53,824 bases of DNA from Alphaproteobacteria bacterium (GTDB taxonomy: Bacteria > Pseudomonadota > Alphaproteobacteria > UBA2966 > CAIVPW01). The position numbers and the translations under genes were made by a program. Within the stretch, counting starts at the first letter, position 1, and each line of letters begins with the position of its first letter. The stretch spans positions 1-53,824 of the forward strand of contig CANKGV010000016.1 of the NCBI GenBank assembly GCA_947481575.1. Direction: 5' to 3'. Below are positions 44,778-53,609 of the stretch, piece by piece. The notes beneath the pieces were generated by a model. The model did no database searches. It was not told the origin of the DNA and saw only the letters and a list, made by a program, of their open reading frames with translations.

Positions 44778-45476
44778 CTACTCCCCCAGCGCCAGCGGAT
44801 TGAACCGCGTGTCGCGGTCGAACGTGTCGATCCCCTCGGCGCGCTTCAGCCAGCCCACCACCGCGTAGGTCACCGGCGTCGCCAGCGCTTCGTAGGCGGT
44901 CTTCACCAGCCACTGCGTCACCACCGCGGTTACCAAGCCCTGGCTCGGAATGATCCCGGCGAAGGCGATGGTGATGAAGATCGCCGAATCGAGGCCTTCG
45001 CCGATCACGCTGGAGCCGATCGTGCGCAGCCACAGGGCGCGGCCGTGGGTCGCCACCTTGAGCCGCGCCAGGATGTAGGCGTTGGCGAATTCGCCCACCA
45101 AGTACGCGGCGAACGACGCGATCAAGATGCGCGGCGTTTGCCCCAGGATCGTGGTCCACGCGTCCTGGCCCTGCCAGAAGCCCGCCGCCGGCAAAAGGCC
45201 GCCGAGCCAGATCGCCAGCACGGCGGCGAGATTGCATACGAACCCCAGCCAGATCACCCGGCGCGCAGCGCGGTAGCCGTACACTTCCGTCAGTACGTCG
45301 CCGAGGATGTAGCTGACCGGGAACACGATCACCGCCGCCGGCAGCACCAGCGAGCCGAACGCAAACAGCTTCACCGCCATGATGTTGGAGGTGACCAAGG
45401 CGGTCACGAACAGCGCCACCAGCACCACGAAGCGGGTGGAGTGGTCGGCGTTGCTGGCGGAAAGGGAACGGTTCAT
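44778..45476 (-). CDS. yhhQ: Queuosine precursor transporter (YhhQ/VUT family)
   Basis: This 232-aa inner-membrane protein has about six membrane segments. Family blocks are visible: VTALVTSNIMAVKLFAFG, VLPAAVIVFPVSYILGDVLTEVYGYRAARRVIW, and RTIGSSVIGEGLDSAIFITIAF. YhhQ-type proteins import 7-deazaguanine precursors (preQ0, preQ1) for tRNA queuosine. It is divergent from queF with only 30 bases between start codons, so the promoters must overlap. The long upstream frame lies inside other genes and is not part of it. The start at 45476 gives the family N-terminus. Confidence 0.9.
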   Translation of the reverse strand: MNRSLSASNADHSTRFVVLVALFVTALVTSNIMAVKLFAFGSLVLPAAVIVFPVSYILGDVLTEVYGYRAARRVIWLGFVCNLAAVLAIWLGGLLPAAGFWQGQDAWTTILGQTPRILIASFAAYLVGEFANAYILARLKVATHGRALWLRTIGSSVIGEGLDSAIFITIAFAGIIPSQGLVTAVVTQWLVKTAYEALATPVTYAVVGWLKRAEGIDTFDRDTRFNPLALGE

Positions 45477-45506
45477 GTAGGGCCCCGGTTGGTTTAGGTT
45501 GCGGCG

Positions 45507-45974
45507 ATGGCGCAGACACGCAAGACCGCTCAACTGAAGCAACTGGGGCGCAAGGTCAAGGCTCCGGCCTCGCCGCGCGCGGCCAAGCTGGACCGCATCG
45601 CCAATCCGCACCCCGGCACAGACTACCTGGTGCGGTTCACGGCACCGGAATTCACCAGCCTGTGTCCGGTCACCGCCCAGCCCGATTTCGCGCACTTGGT
45701 GATCGACTACGTGCCCGGCGATTGGCTGGTCGAAAGCAAGTCGTTGAAGTTCTATCTCAGCTCGTTCCGCAATCAGGGCGCGTTCCACGAGGACTGCACC
45801 GTGGCGATTGCCAAACGCCTCGAGAAGGAACTGAAGCCCAAGTACCTGCGCATCGGCGGCTACTGGTACCCGCGCGGCGGCATGCCGATCGACGTGTTCT
45901 ATCAATCGGGCCAGCCGCTTAGCGGCGTCTGGCTGCCCGACACCGGCGTTGCGCCATACCGCGGCAGGGGCTAG
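45507..45974 (+). CDS. queF: NADPH-dependent 7-cyano-7-deazaguanine reductase
   Basis: It reduces the nitrile of preQ0 to the amine preQ1 for queuosine. The 155-aa size indicates the unimodular YkvM-like type. The catalytic cysteine is Cys53 in [11 protein letters not shown], and the catalytic aspartate is Asp60. [16 protein letters not shown] and GAFHEDCT are the other family motifs, and [13 protein letters not shown] carries the C-terminal signature. It is divergent from the precursor transporter, so the cell can both import and process precursors. Confidence 0.96.
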   Translation: MAQTRKTAQLKQLGRKVKAPASPRAAKLDRIANPHPGTDYLVRFTAPEFTSLCPVTAQPDFAHLVIDYVPGDWLVESKSLKFYLSSFRNQGAFHEDCTVAIAKRLEKELKPKYLRIGGYWYPRGGMPIDVFYQSGQPLSGVWLPDTGVAPYRGRG

Positions 45975-46010
45975 GTTTCCAACACCCTCTGCCCCCCTCC
46001 CGGGTTGCCA

Positions 46011-46919
46011 ATGGACTTGAACGATCTGCTCTCCAACCTCCAGTACTGGCACTGGGGTGTGCTTGCCATTGCCATGTTCTTCTTTGAGTCGCTGGTCTCC
46101 GGCGGCTTCTTCCTCGGCGCGGGCGGTGCCGCGGTAGCAGTCGGCGGTGTCGTCCTGCTGGCGCAAAAAGTGGGCGGCGCCGATGTCGATCCGCAGATGC
46201 AGATCGGCTCGTGGCTGGTGCTGTCGCTGCTGTTCACTGTTATGTCGCGCCTGCGCACCGCGGGCCGCACCGATGTCGCGTCGGCAACACCCAAGGTTCC
46301 GCCGGAAGAACCGGCGCCGGAACCACCCGCGCCCACGCTGGCCGCGCCCCAGCCGGTCGCCATGGCTGCGCCGGCACCAGCGGTTGCTCCCGCTCCGGCG
46401 CCGCGGGCCGGAACTGCCACGGTCGTTGCCGCCTCCGTTGTGCCCAAGCCCGCGGTGGCGGCCAAGCCCGCCGCACCGCCGCCGCCCGCGCGTCCCGCGG
46501 CGCCGCAGCCGATCGTGCTGACACCGCGCCCCGTCGTCCAGGCGATGAAGCCAGCGGCACCGGCGCCCGTACCGCGCCCGGCGCCAGTCGCTGCCGCACC
46601 GGCCGCGCCCAAGGTTTCGATCCCCACCGGTCCGCGCGCGGTCCCGCCCGTGCCGAAGGTTGTTTCCGCTGCGCCGAAGCCTGTCGCCGCGGCACCGGCG
46701 CCGAAGCCGGCGGCGCCACCGGCCGCTCCGGCGAAGTCCGGCCCGGGCGACTTGGTCGGCCGCGTGTTTACGCTGTGGAAGCCGCTCGCCGGGGGCAATG
46801 GCACCCTGCGCATCGAAGGCTCCGATTGGCGCATCACCGGTGCCGATCTGCCGGCCGGCTCCCGGGTGCGCGTTACCGGCAGTGTCGGCGGCGCCCTCAA
46901 GGTCGAACGCGCGAGCTAG
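46011..46919 (+). CDS. NfeD-like membrane protein with a long Ala/Pro linker
   Basis: This 302-aa protein has two to three N-terminal membrane segments (about 12-80, WHWGVLAIAMFFFESLVSGG and LLAQKVGG...GSWLVLSLLFTVMSRL). An extremely Ala/Pro-rich linker follows (about 85-235), and an OB-fold domain (about 240-302) begins PGDLVGRVFTLWKPLAGGNG. The short NfeD type works with membrane SPFH (stomatin-like) proteins; no SPFH gene is adjacent. The ATG at 46011 is preferred over a TTG two codons upstream. A GyrI-like gene follows after 2 bases. Confidence 0.82.
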   Translation: MDLNDLLSNLQYWHWGVLAIAMFFFESLVSGGFFLGAGGAAVAVGGVVLLAQKVGGADVDPQMQIGSWLVLSLLFTVMSRLRTAGRTDVASATPKVPPEEPAPEPPAPTLAAPQPVAMAAPAPAVAPAPAPRAGTATVVAASVVPKPAVAAKPAAPPPPARPAAPQPIVLTPRPVVQAMKPAAPAPVPRPAPVAAAPAAPKVSIPTGPRAVPPVPKVVSAAPKPVAAAPAPKPAAPPAAPAKSGPGDLVGRVFTLWKPLAGGNGTLRIEGSDWRITGADLPAGSRVRVTGSVGGALKVERAS

Positions 46920-46921
46920 TC

Positions 46922-47560
46922 GTGGCTCCCCGCGCTGCCAAGACCCCGGTACCGGCAAAGGTCGATCTCAAGCGGGACCGCAAAGCCCAGTACTCGGCGC
47001 GCGCCGGTAAGCTCACGCTCGTTACTGTCGGCGCGACACGGATGCTCGCCATCGATGGGCGCGGCCATCCGATGGAAGGTACAGGTTACGCCGACGCCAT
47101 TGGCGCGCTGTACGGCGTGGCCTACGGCCTGAAGTTCGCCCGCAAGCGCGCCAAGCAGTTGCCGGACTTCGCCATGATGCCGCTCGAATGCCTCTGGTGG
47201 GTGGCCGGCGGCAAGCCGATGACCGCCAAGACCAAGCTCAAGGACTGGCGCTGGACCCTGTTGATGGCGGTGCCGGGCTTCATCACCGCCAAGGCGCTCA
47301 CTGCAATGCAGCATCAGGTTGCCGAAGGAACGCCGCTCGCCGCCAAGATCGAGCTACGGACCCTCAACGAAGGCAAATGCGGGCAGATGCTGCACGTCGG
47401 CCCGTACGAAAAGCTGGGCGAGGGGTACGCGGCACTGTTTGCGGCCGTTAAGGAGCAGGGTCTCAAGCTGCGCGGCCTCCACCACGAGATCTATCTCAAC
47501 GATCCCAGTAGAGCGGCTCCGGCCAAGCTCCGGACGATCCTGCGCTACCCGGTCGCCTAG
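46922..47560 (+). CDS. GyrI-like small-molecule-binding protein
   Basis: This 212-aa protein resembles the GyrI-like (AraC effector-binding) family: VTVGATRMLAIDGRGHP, FARKRAKQLPDFAMMPLECLWW, KLKDWRWTLLMAVPGF, then a C-terminal HHEIYLNDPSRA. It has no DNA-binding domain, so it is the stand-alone type, which binds or hydrolyses small hydrophobic molecules. The start is GTG at 46922, 2 bases after the NfeD-like gene. The following 120 bases to ilvD show no recognised leader peptide or riboswitch. Confidence 0.8.
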   Translation: MAPRAAKTPVPAKVDLKRDRKAQYSARAGKLTLVTVGATRMLAIDGRGHPMEGTGYADAIGALYGVAYGLKFARKRAKQLPDFAMMPLECLWWVAGGKPMTAKTKLKDWRWTLLMAVPGFITAKALTAMQHQVAEGTPLAAKIELRTLNEGKCGQMLHVGPYEKLGEGYAALFAAVKEQGLKLRGLHHEIYLNDPSRAAPAKLRTILRYPVA

Positions 47561-47680
47561 GCGCATCCGGGCCCGGCAGGGCGGCTCGGGCGCTCACGTT
47601 GCAGCGCCGATTCGTGTCGCCTTGAACCCGGTGCGGGAAAGGGCCTAGATACAAACCAATCCTCAGTCACAGCGTGAGCC

Positions 47681-49405
47681 ATGCCTGACCGCAAGTTCGA
47701 CAAGTCGCGGCTGCCCAGCCGCCATGTTTCCGTTGGCCCCGACCGTGCCCCGCACCGCTCGTACCTTTACGCGATGGGCCTCGACGAGGGCGAGATCGCC
47801 AAGCCGTTTGTCGGCGTCGCCACCACGTGGAACGAAGCCGCGCCGTGCAACATCACGCTGATGCGCCAGGCGCAGGCGGTGAAGCGCGGGGTTGCCGCCG
47901 CCGGCGGCATGGCGCGCGAGTTCACCACCATCACTGTGACCGATGGCATCGCCATGGGCCACGCGGGGATGAAATCCTCGCTGGCGAGCCGCGACTTGAT
48001 CGCGGATTCGGTCGAACTGACCATCCGCGGCCACTCGTATGACGCGCTGGTCGGCCTAGCCGGATGTGACAAGTCGCTGCCGGGCCTGATGATGGCGATG
48101 GTGCGTCTGAATGTGCCTTCCGTGTTCATGTACGGCGGTTCGATCCTGCCCGGCCGGTTCAAGGGCAAGGACGTCACCGTGGTCGACGTGTTCGAAGCGG
48201 TCGGCAAGCACTCGGCCGGCACCATGGATCTGCAGACGCTGACCGACCTGGAAGCGGTCGCGTGCCCGTCGGCCGGCTCGTGCGGCGGTCAATTCACCGC
48301 CAACACGATGGCCTGCGTGTCGGAAGCGATCGGCTTGGCGTTGCCCGGTTCGTCCGGTGCGCCGGCTCCCTACGAGTCGCGCGACCAGTTCGCCGAGGCG
48401 TCTGGCCGTGCCGTTATGGACCTGCTCGCGAGCGGTCTGCGCCCGCGCATGATCGTGACGCGCCAGGCGCTGGAAAACGCCGCCACGGTCGTTGCCGCGT
48501 CGGGCGGCTCCACCAACGCCGCATTGCACCTGCCGGCACTGGCCAATGAGGTCGGGATCGACTTCGACCTGCACGAAGTGGCGCGCATCTTCCGGCGCAC
48601 GCCGTACATCGCCGATCTGAAGCCCGGCGGACGCTACGTAGCCAAAGACATGTACGACGTCGGCGGCATGCCGGTGCTGATGCGGACCCTGCTCGATGCG
48701 GGCTTCCTGCACGGCGACTGCATCACGGTGACCGGTAAGACCATTGCCGAGAATCTCAATGGCGTGGTGTTCCCGGCCAACCAAGACGTGATCCGCCCCG
48801 CAACCGCGCCGCTGTCGACTACCGGCGGTGTTGTCGGCCTGCGCGGCAATCTCGCGCCCCAAGGCGCGATCGTGAAGATCGCCGGTCTGAAGCACCAGGT
48901 CCACGTTGGGCCGGCCCGCGTGTTCGATTGCGAAAAGGACTGCTTCGACGCGGTTCAGGCGCGCCACTACAAAGACGGCGACGTTCTCGTGATCCGCTAC
49001 GAAGGCCCCCGCGGCGGTCCCGGTATGCCGGAGATGCTGTCCACCACCGCAGCGTTGTATGGCCAGGGAGCCGGCGAGACCCTGGCACTCATCACCGATG
49101 GCCGGTTTTCCGGCGGCACCCGCGGCCTGTGCATCGGCCATGTCGGCCCCGAAGCGGCGGTCGGCGGGCCGATCGCGTTGCTGAAGGATGGCGACATCAT
49201 CCGCATCAACGCGCCCGAAGGCACGATCAGCGTCGATCTCAGCGATGCGGAACTGGCCAAGCGCCGGGCCGAGTGGCGGCCCCGCACGACCGATTACAAC
49301 TCCGGCGCGCTGTGGCGCTATGCCCAGACCGTCGGTGACGCGGAAAAGGGTGCCGTGACGCACCCCGGTTCGCGCGCCGAAACCCACGTGTACGCCGACA
49401 TCTAA
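47681..49405 (+). CDS. ilvD: Dihydroxy-acid dehydratase
   Basis: It dehydrates 2,3-dihydroxy-isovalerate and its isoleucine counterpart in branched-chain amino acid synthesis. The 574-aa sequence carries Fe-S cysteine motifs [20 protein letters not shown] and [15 protein letters not shown], and the C-terminal [19 protein letters not shown]. The IlvD/Edd family also contains sugar-acid dehydratases; the N-terminus and overall fit favour IlvD, but a sugar acid role is not excluded. The next gene starts on the base after its stop. Confidence 0.9.
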   Translation: MPDRKFDKSRLPSRHVSVGPDRAPHRSYLYAMGLDEGEIAKPFVGVATTWNEAAPCNITLMRQAQAVKRGVAAAGGMAREFTTITVTDGIAMGHAGMKSSLASRDLIADSVELTIRGHSYDALVGLAGCDKSLPGLMMAMVRLNVPSVFMYGGSILPGRFKGKDVTVVDVFEAVGKHSAGTMDLQTLTDLEAVACPSAGSCGGQFTANTMACVSEAIGLALPGSSGAPAPYESRDQFAEASGRAVMDLLASGLRPRMIVTRQALENAATVVAASGGSTNAALHLPALANEVGIDFDLHEVARIFRRTPYIADLKPGGRYVAKDMYDVGGMPVLMRTLLDAGFLHGDCITVTGKTIAENLNGVVFPANQDVIRPATAPLSTTGGVVGLRGNLAPQGAIVKIAGLKHQVHVGPARVFDCEKDCFDAVQARHYKDGDVLVIRYEGPRGGPGMPEMLSTTAALYGQGAGETLALITDGRFSGGTRGLCIGHVGPEAAVGGPIALLKDGDIIRINAPEGTISVDLSDAELAKRRAEWRPRTTDYNSGALWRYAQTVGDAEKGAVTHPGSRAETHVYADI

Positions 49406-49942
49406 GTGCTGCGGGATAGCGCAGACCAGTCCACCCTGTGGTTCCGCGCGGAACAAGCGCGGAGCGCGTGGTGGAACCGGCTTGTGCGCCTGTTCCGTCA
49501 GCGCGTCCTGCCCAATCGTGGAGTGCGGGTACGGGCGCGGCTCGCCTACCCGATCGGCATGGCGACTCTCGCCATTGGCGACGGTCCCAACGACTTCCAA
49601 GGCTTGCATGCCCGCAAAGTGGCAGCGCCCGGCCTGTGCATTGAAGTATTCAATGGCAGCGAAGACGTCATCACGATCACCGAGGTCGGCCTGACCAAGG
49701 GCGTCGAAGGCGCGCAGATCGCCTTGCGTGAGCCGCTATTGCACGACAACGGCCCGTGGCCGCGGCGTTTGGCCCCGGGGCAGGCGGTGATCGCTCACTT
49801 CGGCTCGATGCTGGCCGGTCACCGTATTCTCGGCGAGGTAAGGCGTTCCTACGCCGTCACCATGGAAGGGCGCCACTATCTCGGGCCCGCCCACGCCCTG
49901 CGCCACTACCGCAACCTGATGGGCGGCAACCGGGCCGCCTAG
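49406..49942 (+). CDS. Hypothetical protein co-transcribed with ilvD
   Basis: This 178-aa protein has no signal or membrane segment. GTG at 49406 follows the ilvD stop without a gap. The sequence alternates strands and turns (VRARLAYPIGMATLAIGDGP, CIEVFNGSEDVITITEVGL, RRSYAVTMEGRHYLGPAHAL), so a small beta-sandwich is likely. Basic residues are frequent near the N-terminus. Family not recognised. It is convergent with the next gene, five bases away. Its junction with ilvD suggests regulated co-expression and not necessarily a shared pathway. Confidence 0.65.
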   Translation: MLRDSADQSTLWFRAEQARSAWWNRLVRLFRQRVLPNRGVRVRARLAYPIGMATLAIGDGPNDFQGLHARKVAAPGLCIEVFNGSEDVITITEVGLTKGVEGAQIALREPLLHDNGPWPRRLAPGQAVIAHFGSMLAGHRILGEVRRSYAVTMEGRHYLGPAHALRHYRNLMGGNRAA

Positions 49943-49947
49943 CGGAG

Positions 49948-50505
49948 CTACGGCCGATTGTACTCGAACCGTACCGTCAACGAGTCCGCCACCGCCTGTG
50001 GTGTTACATCAAGGTAGTGGTAGAACGTTATGATCGTACTCGGAAAATTCCACTCCAACTTCCACTCGACGCGCCGCGAAGTTGCGTCTGCCCGGTGGAC
50101 ATCCACCAACACCCCAGGTGTTCCGTATTGTCTACGCAGCGCGGCCTCTACCGCGTCCGCCTCCGCATCCCGCGCCGTTGCGGTGAAGCCCGATCCCACC
50201 AGCGCCCGCACCAGCCCGCTGCGGCCGTTCATCTGCAGTTGCACCGGAAAAGCCACCGCGCCGACCTTGTAGTCATCGACGAAGTACTGGGCGATACCGA
50301 TGGCGTTGACCTCGGTCCGCAAGCGGGGCCCGAGTGCCTTTTGCAGTTCGTCGCCGAGCATCCCCCAGCGGGCGCCTTCCCAACCGGCGACATCCGTGAC
50401 CTGCAGGCCTTGCGGCCACGCGGGCAGCGGCAGCAGCGCCGCGGCGATGCCGGCCAGCACCGCCCGGCGCGCTACCACGGTTGCGGCTCCGGGCCGAGTT
50501 CGCAC
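49948..50505 (-). CDS. Exported hypothetical protein, Tat-like leader
   Basis: This 185-aa protein has a leader VVARRAVLAGIAAALLPLPA, twin-arginine-like, with cleavage near AWPQ. The mature domain holds GWEGARWGMLGDELQKALG, YFVDDYKVGAVAFPVQLQ and a WKLEWNFPSTIITFYHY segment, similar in type to small periplasmic proteins with a WGMS-like motif. ATG at 50505 overlaps xthA by 34 bases. An in-frame GTG at 50478, with GAG upstream, would reduce the overlap and suits the leader better; both are possible. Function not recognised. Confidence 0.65.
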   Translation of the reverse strand: MRTRPGAATVVARRAVLAGIAAALLPLPAWPQGLQVTDVAGWEGARWGMLGDELQKALGPRLRTEVNAIGIAQYFVDDYKVGAVAFPVQLQMNGRSGLVRALVGSGFTATARDAEADAVEAALRRQYGTPGVLVDVHRADATSRRVEWKLEWNFPSTIITFYHYLDVTPQAVADSLTVRFEYNRP

Positions 50506-51260
50506 CAGATCGGGGTGTGGTCGGACGCCTTCGCCTGAGCGCGCGGTTTGCGGTCGACGTCGCAGGCGACCAAACGGTCGGCGAGGGCAGGGGAGAGCAG
50601 GATGTGGTCGATGCGCACGCCCTGGCCCTTGCGGTGCGCGCCAGCCTGGTAGCTCCAGTAGGTGTAAGCGTTGGCCTCGGCCGGGTGCAGAGCGCGGAAG
50701 GCGTCCGTCAGACCCAGGTACATCAGTTCACGGTAGCGGGCCCGGCTTTCCGGCTGACACAGGGCGTCGCCCGCGAATTCCGCCGGGCTGAACACGTCCT
50801 GATCCTCGGGACACAGGTTGTAGTCGCCGGCCAATACGAACGGCTCCTCGGACTCCAGCAGTTCGGTTGCGTGGTCGGTCAGCCGCTCCATCCAACGCAG
50901 CTTGTAGGGGAACTTGTCGGTATTGATCGGGTTCCCGTTCGGCAGATACAGCGACGCGACCCGGATCCCGCCGATCTCTGCCTCGATATAGCGGGCATGG
51001 TCGTCGTCCTGGTCGCCGGGCAGACCGCGCTTCACGTCGGAAATCGGCAGCTTCGATAGGATCGCAACCCCGTTGTAGGTCTGCTGGCCCCACACCGCGG
51101 TGTTGTACCCGGCATCGCCAATCTCCAAGTCGGGGAACGAGTTCTCCACGACCTTGAGTTCCTGCAGCAGCACCACATCCGGACTAGCTTCCTTGAGCCA
51201 CTCCAGCAGGTTCGGCAGCCGCATCTTGATGGAGTTGACGTTCCACGTGGCAATCTTCAC
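50472..51260 (-). CDS. xthA: Exodeoxyribonuclease III / AP endonuclease
   Basis: This 262-aa enzyme nicks DNA at abasic sites and degrades duplex DNA from 3' ends during base excision repair. Family motifs are KIATWNVNSIKMRLPNLLEW at the start, VVLLQELKVV, TYNGVAILSK, RVASLYLPNGNPI, LAGDYNLCPEDQDV, VRIDHILLS and KASDHTPIWCEL. The start is GTG at 51260 because the family begins at KIATWNVNS; a longer form would add six unusual residues. No operon partner lies upstream. Confidence 0.95.
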   Translation of the reverse strand: MKIATWNVNSIKMRLPNLLEWLKEASPDVVLLQELKVVENSFPDLEIGDAGYNTAVWGQQTYNGVAILSKLPISDVKRGLPGDQDDDHARYIEAEIGGIRVASLYLPNGNPINTDKFPYKLRWMERLTDHATELLESEEPFVLAGDYNLCPEDQDVFSPAEFAGDALCQPESRARYRELMYLGLTDAFRALHPAEANAYTYWSYQAGAHRKGQGVRIDHILLSPALADRLVACDVDRKPRAQAKASDHTPIWCELGPEPQPW

Positions 51261-51311
51261 GAGACAACAATTCCACACATAAACAAGGCGATAGGATTCG
51301 CTAGTACCTTG

Positions 51312-51333
51312 TGGCTACACATCTGGCTACACA
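51312..51333 (+). repeat. Short tandem repeat TGGCTACACA x2
   Basis: TGGCTACACA occurs at 51312-51321 and 51324-51333, a 12-base period. It lies upstream of the small membrane protein gene, about 50 bases before the xthA start on the other strand. The rest of 51261-51498 shows only a mild excess of CTAG sites and no clear promoter. The repeat may be a protein binding site or chance. Confidence 0.3.
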
Positions 51334-51498
51334 AGTTGGGGCTAGTGGACGGCGTTAGGTCCGGTGGCGAATGTGCTCCGCGAGTACCAAGCATATCAGA
51401 CATGCACGAGGTGGCTTCTGCCGACTAGCCCCGGCGTCTTCAAAGGGAGAAGTAGAGTCGGATGATTTTGCAGACGCTCTCGGGGGCCTAGCGATTCG

Positions 51499-51843
51499 AT
51501 GACGACCGCCGTCATTCTTTTTGGGCTCGCTTACGCCATTGGCTTTTGGCGTTTCGTGTTGCGCGGAGCCTACCGGCGCGCGGGCGAGGAAGCCGCAATT
51601 TGGCGGAATGACGCCGGGTGGCGCTATCGGTGGGAGTACTTGATTGAGTTTGCCGCGTCAGCTCTGCTGCGCGCGGCGGCGTACACAGTTGGCTTTGCCG
51701 TTGTGGGCGCGATTGCATTTCTGCTCTGGAGCCGCCTCCAGGAATCGAAGTTCAATGCTGAGGCGTGGACCGTGGGCCTCTTGGCCGCAATCGCCGTCTT
51801 ACTGTTCTTGATCTTGAAAGAGATGGTCGACCGGCGGCGCTAG
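51499..51843 (+). CDS. Small inner-membrane protein, 114 aa
   Basis: This is a small protein with three hydrophobic segments: VILFGLAYAIGFWRFVL, LLRAAAYTVGFAVVGAIAFL and VGLLAAIAVLLFLIL. A basic, tryptophan-rich loop (WRNDAGWRYRWEY) lies between the first two, and the end is positively charged (KEMVDRRR). The ribosome binding site is weak. It stands alone in the accessory strip, with lower-GC DNA around it. Family not recognised; a chance frame is unlikely given the coherent segments. Confidence 0.55.
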   Translation: MTTAVILFGLAYAIGFWRFVLRGAYRRAGEEAAIWRNDAGWRYRWEYLIEFAASALLRAAAYTVGFAVVGAIAFLLWSRLQESKFNAEAWTVGLLAAIAVLLFLILKEMVDRRR

Positions 51844-52427
51844 CACGGGATACTCAGAATACGGGTTGAAGCGCGAGGAGCCGCAATCATTTCTCTGAAC
51901 TGATGAACCGAGGAGCGGAGGAGGCCCGGGGGCACCCCACTGCGTTCCCGTTGCCACTCACCTACCCCGTCAATGCTCCGACCTTAGCGCCGTCTAGTAA
52001 TTGCGGATCGAATATTGTCCAAGATGTTGGCAAAACGCGCGAAAAGCGGCGGAAATATCGAAATACGGCACCGCCGACCGCGAAAATTGAGCGCGGGATA
52101 GTGAGCGTCTAGTGGGAGCCTCCCAACAACGAAACCCGCAGGAATCCTGGTATTTGCGGACCATTGCCAGTGGGACTGGGTAACGAAAGGGAGGTAGTTT
52201 TGTGTGTCTAGCGCCTGTGTTTCCCGCCACCAGCGCGTCTAGTGAGCCGGCCATGCGCTGCATCAGTGATCGCTGATCGACCGATTGGGCCGCGAGGCGA
52301 GGACTTGCCGAATCGGGCGCCGAACTCCCACGGTGCGACGAAGTCCCGATTCACGCCGCTCCCCCTTGTAACGCAGTGATAGGTGCCCAGTTGTGTAAGT
52401 AGTTGGCCCGCCTGGGAGGCATAGATC
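51844..52427. other. Intergenic stretch without a supported gene
   Basis: This stretch has lower GC than the rest and contains several CTAG tetranucleotides (51993, 52109, 52206 and 52238, approximately), including GCGTCTAGTG twice. A near-palindrome ATCAGTGATCGCTGAT lies at 52262-52277. A 69-codon frame at 51903-52112 looks random and is not called. The last 80 bases hold the leader of the following secreted-protein gene. No RNA gene is recognised. Confidence 0.6.
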
Positions 52428-52709
52428 ATGTCCCGTTTCGCTATACTGTTGGCGCTTGCTGTTGCTGTTGCTGTGTCGGGTTGGGTTGGCGGTGCGGAAG
52501 CTGCCGATGTGTACGTCAATGGGTACACGACCAAGAACGGCACTGTGGTTCAGCCTTACGTTCGTTCTGCACCGGACAACCAGTACAACAACAACTATTC
52601 GGTGAAGCCGAACGTTAACCCCTACACCGGGGTGCCGGGCACGTTAGCCCCGACCTATGACAACAAGGCCCCTGCGAAGTCTCCGTTCGGGACATTGCCC
52701 CGCTACTAG
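52428..52709 (+). CDS. Small secreted protein with a tyrosine/asparagine-rich C-terminus
   Basis: This 93-aa protein has a signal peptide (FAILLALAVAVAVSGWVGG, cleavage near AEAA|D). The mature part is DVYVNGYTTKNGTVVQPYVR then DNQYNNNYSVKPNVNPYTG. This NGYTxKNGTxVxPYxRS...NNNYS...NPYTG pattern occurs in small exported proteins and as a tail of larger ones in proteobacteria and phages; its role is unknown. GGGAGG lies 8 bases before the ATG. A hairpin follows the gene. Confidence 0.75.
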   Translation: MSRFAILLALAVAVAVSGWVGGAEAADVYVNGYTTKNGTVVQPYVRSAPDNQYNNNYSVKPNVNPYTGVPGTLAPTYDNKAPAKSPFGTLPRY

Positions 52710-52720
52710 TTCGCGCTCCA

Positions 52721-52754
52721 AGTGGCGGTCGGAGAACATTCTTCGACCGCCGCT
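52721..52754. terminator. Hairpin after the small secreted-protein gene
   Basis: GGCGGTCG (52724-52731) and CGACCGCC (52744-52751) form an 8-bp stem, extended by three outer pairs including one wobble pair. It lies between the plus-strand gene ending at 52709 and the minus-strand nuclease ending at 52769. There is no T-run. Confidence 0.5.
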
Positions 52755-52768
52755 CAAGTGCCGAGGCG

Positions 52769-53266
52769 TCACCTGTGGGCACGCCGCCAGTCCCACGGGG
52801 CAATAAAGTCTCCACGCCACATTCCGATCCGCGCTGTCTGCGCCCGGCGTTCCTGCGGAACGTAGTCCTTGGAAAAAGTGACGTAGGCTAACGCCAATCC
52901 CATGCGTACCAGTTCCGCCCCAAGGTCAGCCCCTCCAACTGAACAGCGTGCAACGGTCCTCCCGTAGCGATCCTTGTTGACGGACTGGCAGGCAATCTCA
53001 CGGCCATCGATCAAGACTGTCAGGGCCGTAGTCGCCGCTGCTCCGCAGTCCCACTTCTCCATCGCACCACCGCAAGTCTGCTTGCGTTCGGGCGCGTCGA
53101 TGCCGAATAGCCGCACTGTGATCGCCGCAACCGCCAGCGTATCTCCGTCGATAATTCGGGCTTTGCCGGATAGGTCTGTTGCGTGGGCACCGCCTGCTGC
53201 CAGCAGCGCGGTCACCAGAACGACTCGCCCAAATACCCGGGCGAGGCAACTCACGGAACCGATCAC
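52769..53266 (-). CDS. Exported staphylococcal-nuclease-like (SNase) protein
   Basis: This 165-aa protein has a signal peptide (FGRVVLVTALLAAGGAHA, cleavage near AHA|T) and one SNase domain. Catalytic positions are visible: Arg52 in VRLFGIDAPE, Glu60 in that same motif, and Arg103 in DRYGRTVARC. The calcium-binding aspartate is in IIDGDTL. Four cysteines (65, 74, 93, 108) may form two disulphides in the periplasm. The start is GTG at 53266 because it overlaps the TGA of the upstream Sel1 gene (GTGA), implying coupled translation. It is probably a secreted nuclease. Confidence 0.85.
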   Translation of the reverse strand: MIGSVSCLARVFGRVVLVTALLAAGGAHATDLSGKARIIDGDTLAVAAITVRLFGIDAPERKQTCGGAMEKWDCGAAATTALTVLIDGREIACQSVNKDRYGRTVARCSVGGADLGAELVRMGLALAYVTFSKDYVPQERRAQTARIGMWRGDFIAPWDWRRAHR

Positions 53267-53609
53267 AATTGTGGAGACTTCGGCTTCCACGCGCTCGCCA
53301 ACCGCTGCGCCTCGGCGATCTGTGCGGGGGTCATCTTGGCGGCGACGAGGTCGCGGTTCTTGACGGCGCTGGCACGTTTCGTGGGGTCGGTGTAACGGGA
53401 TGCGGCTAGGTTCCACCACATGTGCGCTTGGATGTAGTCCTGCGGGACGCCTTGGCCGAGGGCGTACATGTTCCCCAGATTGAACTGGGCGATGGCATAG
53501 CCCTGATCCGCGGCCTTGCGATACCAACTGACGGCCTGAGCATAGTCCTGCGGGACGCCTTGGCCGTCAGTGTACATGACCCCCAGATTGGACTGGGCTT
53601 CGGCATAGC
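53263..53609 (-). pseudogene. Sel1-repeat gene, 5' part cut off by an IS
   Basis: What remains begins inside a Sel1 repeat (YAEAQSNLGVMYTDGQGVPQ), continues with a second (YAIAQFNLGNMYALGQGVPQ) and a final WWNLAAS segment. It ends with the tail MTPAQIAEAQRLASAWKPK. A Sel1 protein normally has a signal peptide and earlier repeats, which must lie beyond the IS. An open frame continues into the IS end but those residues are translated IS repeat, not Sel1. It is translationally coupled to the downstream nuclease. Expression of the pair may be reduced or driven by an IS-borne promoter. Confidence 0.8.

Noticed and set aside
45477-46958. Long upstream extension of the queuosine transporter frame
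   Set aside because: It lies antisense to queF and the NfeD-like gene. The transporter family starts at 45476.
48056-49609. 517-codon open frame opposite ilvD
   Set aside because: It is antisense to a complete ilvD and continues into the next gene, so it is an artefact of GC-rich codons.
51903-52112. 69-codon open frame in the accessory strip
   Set aside because: The composition looks random and no ribosome binding site or motif is present.
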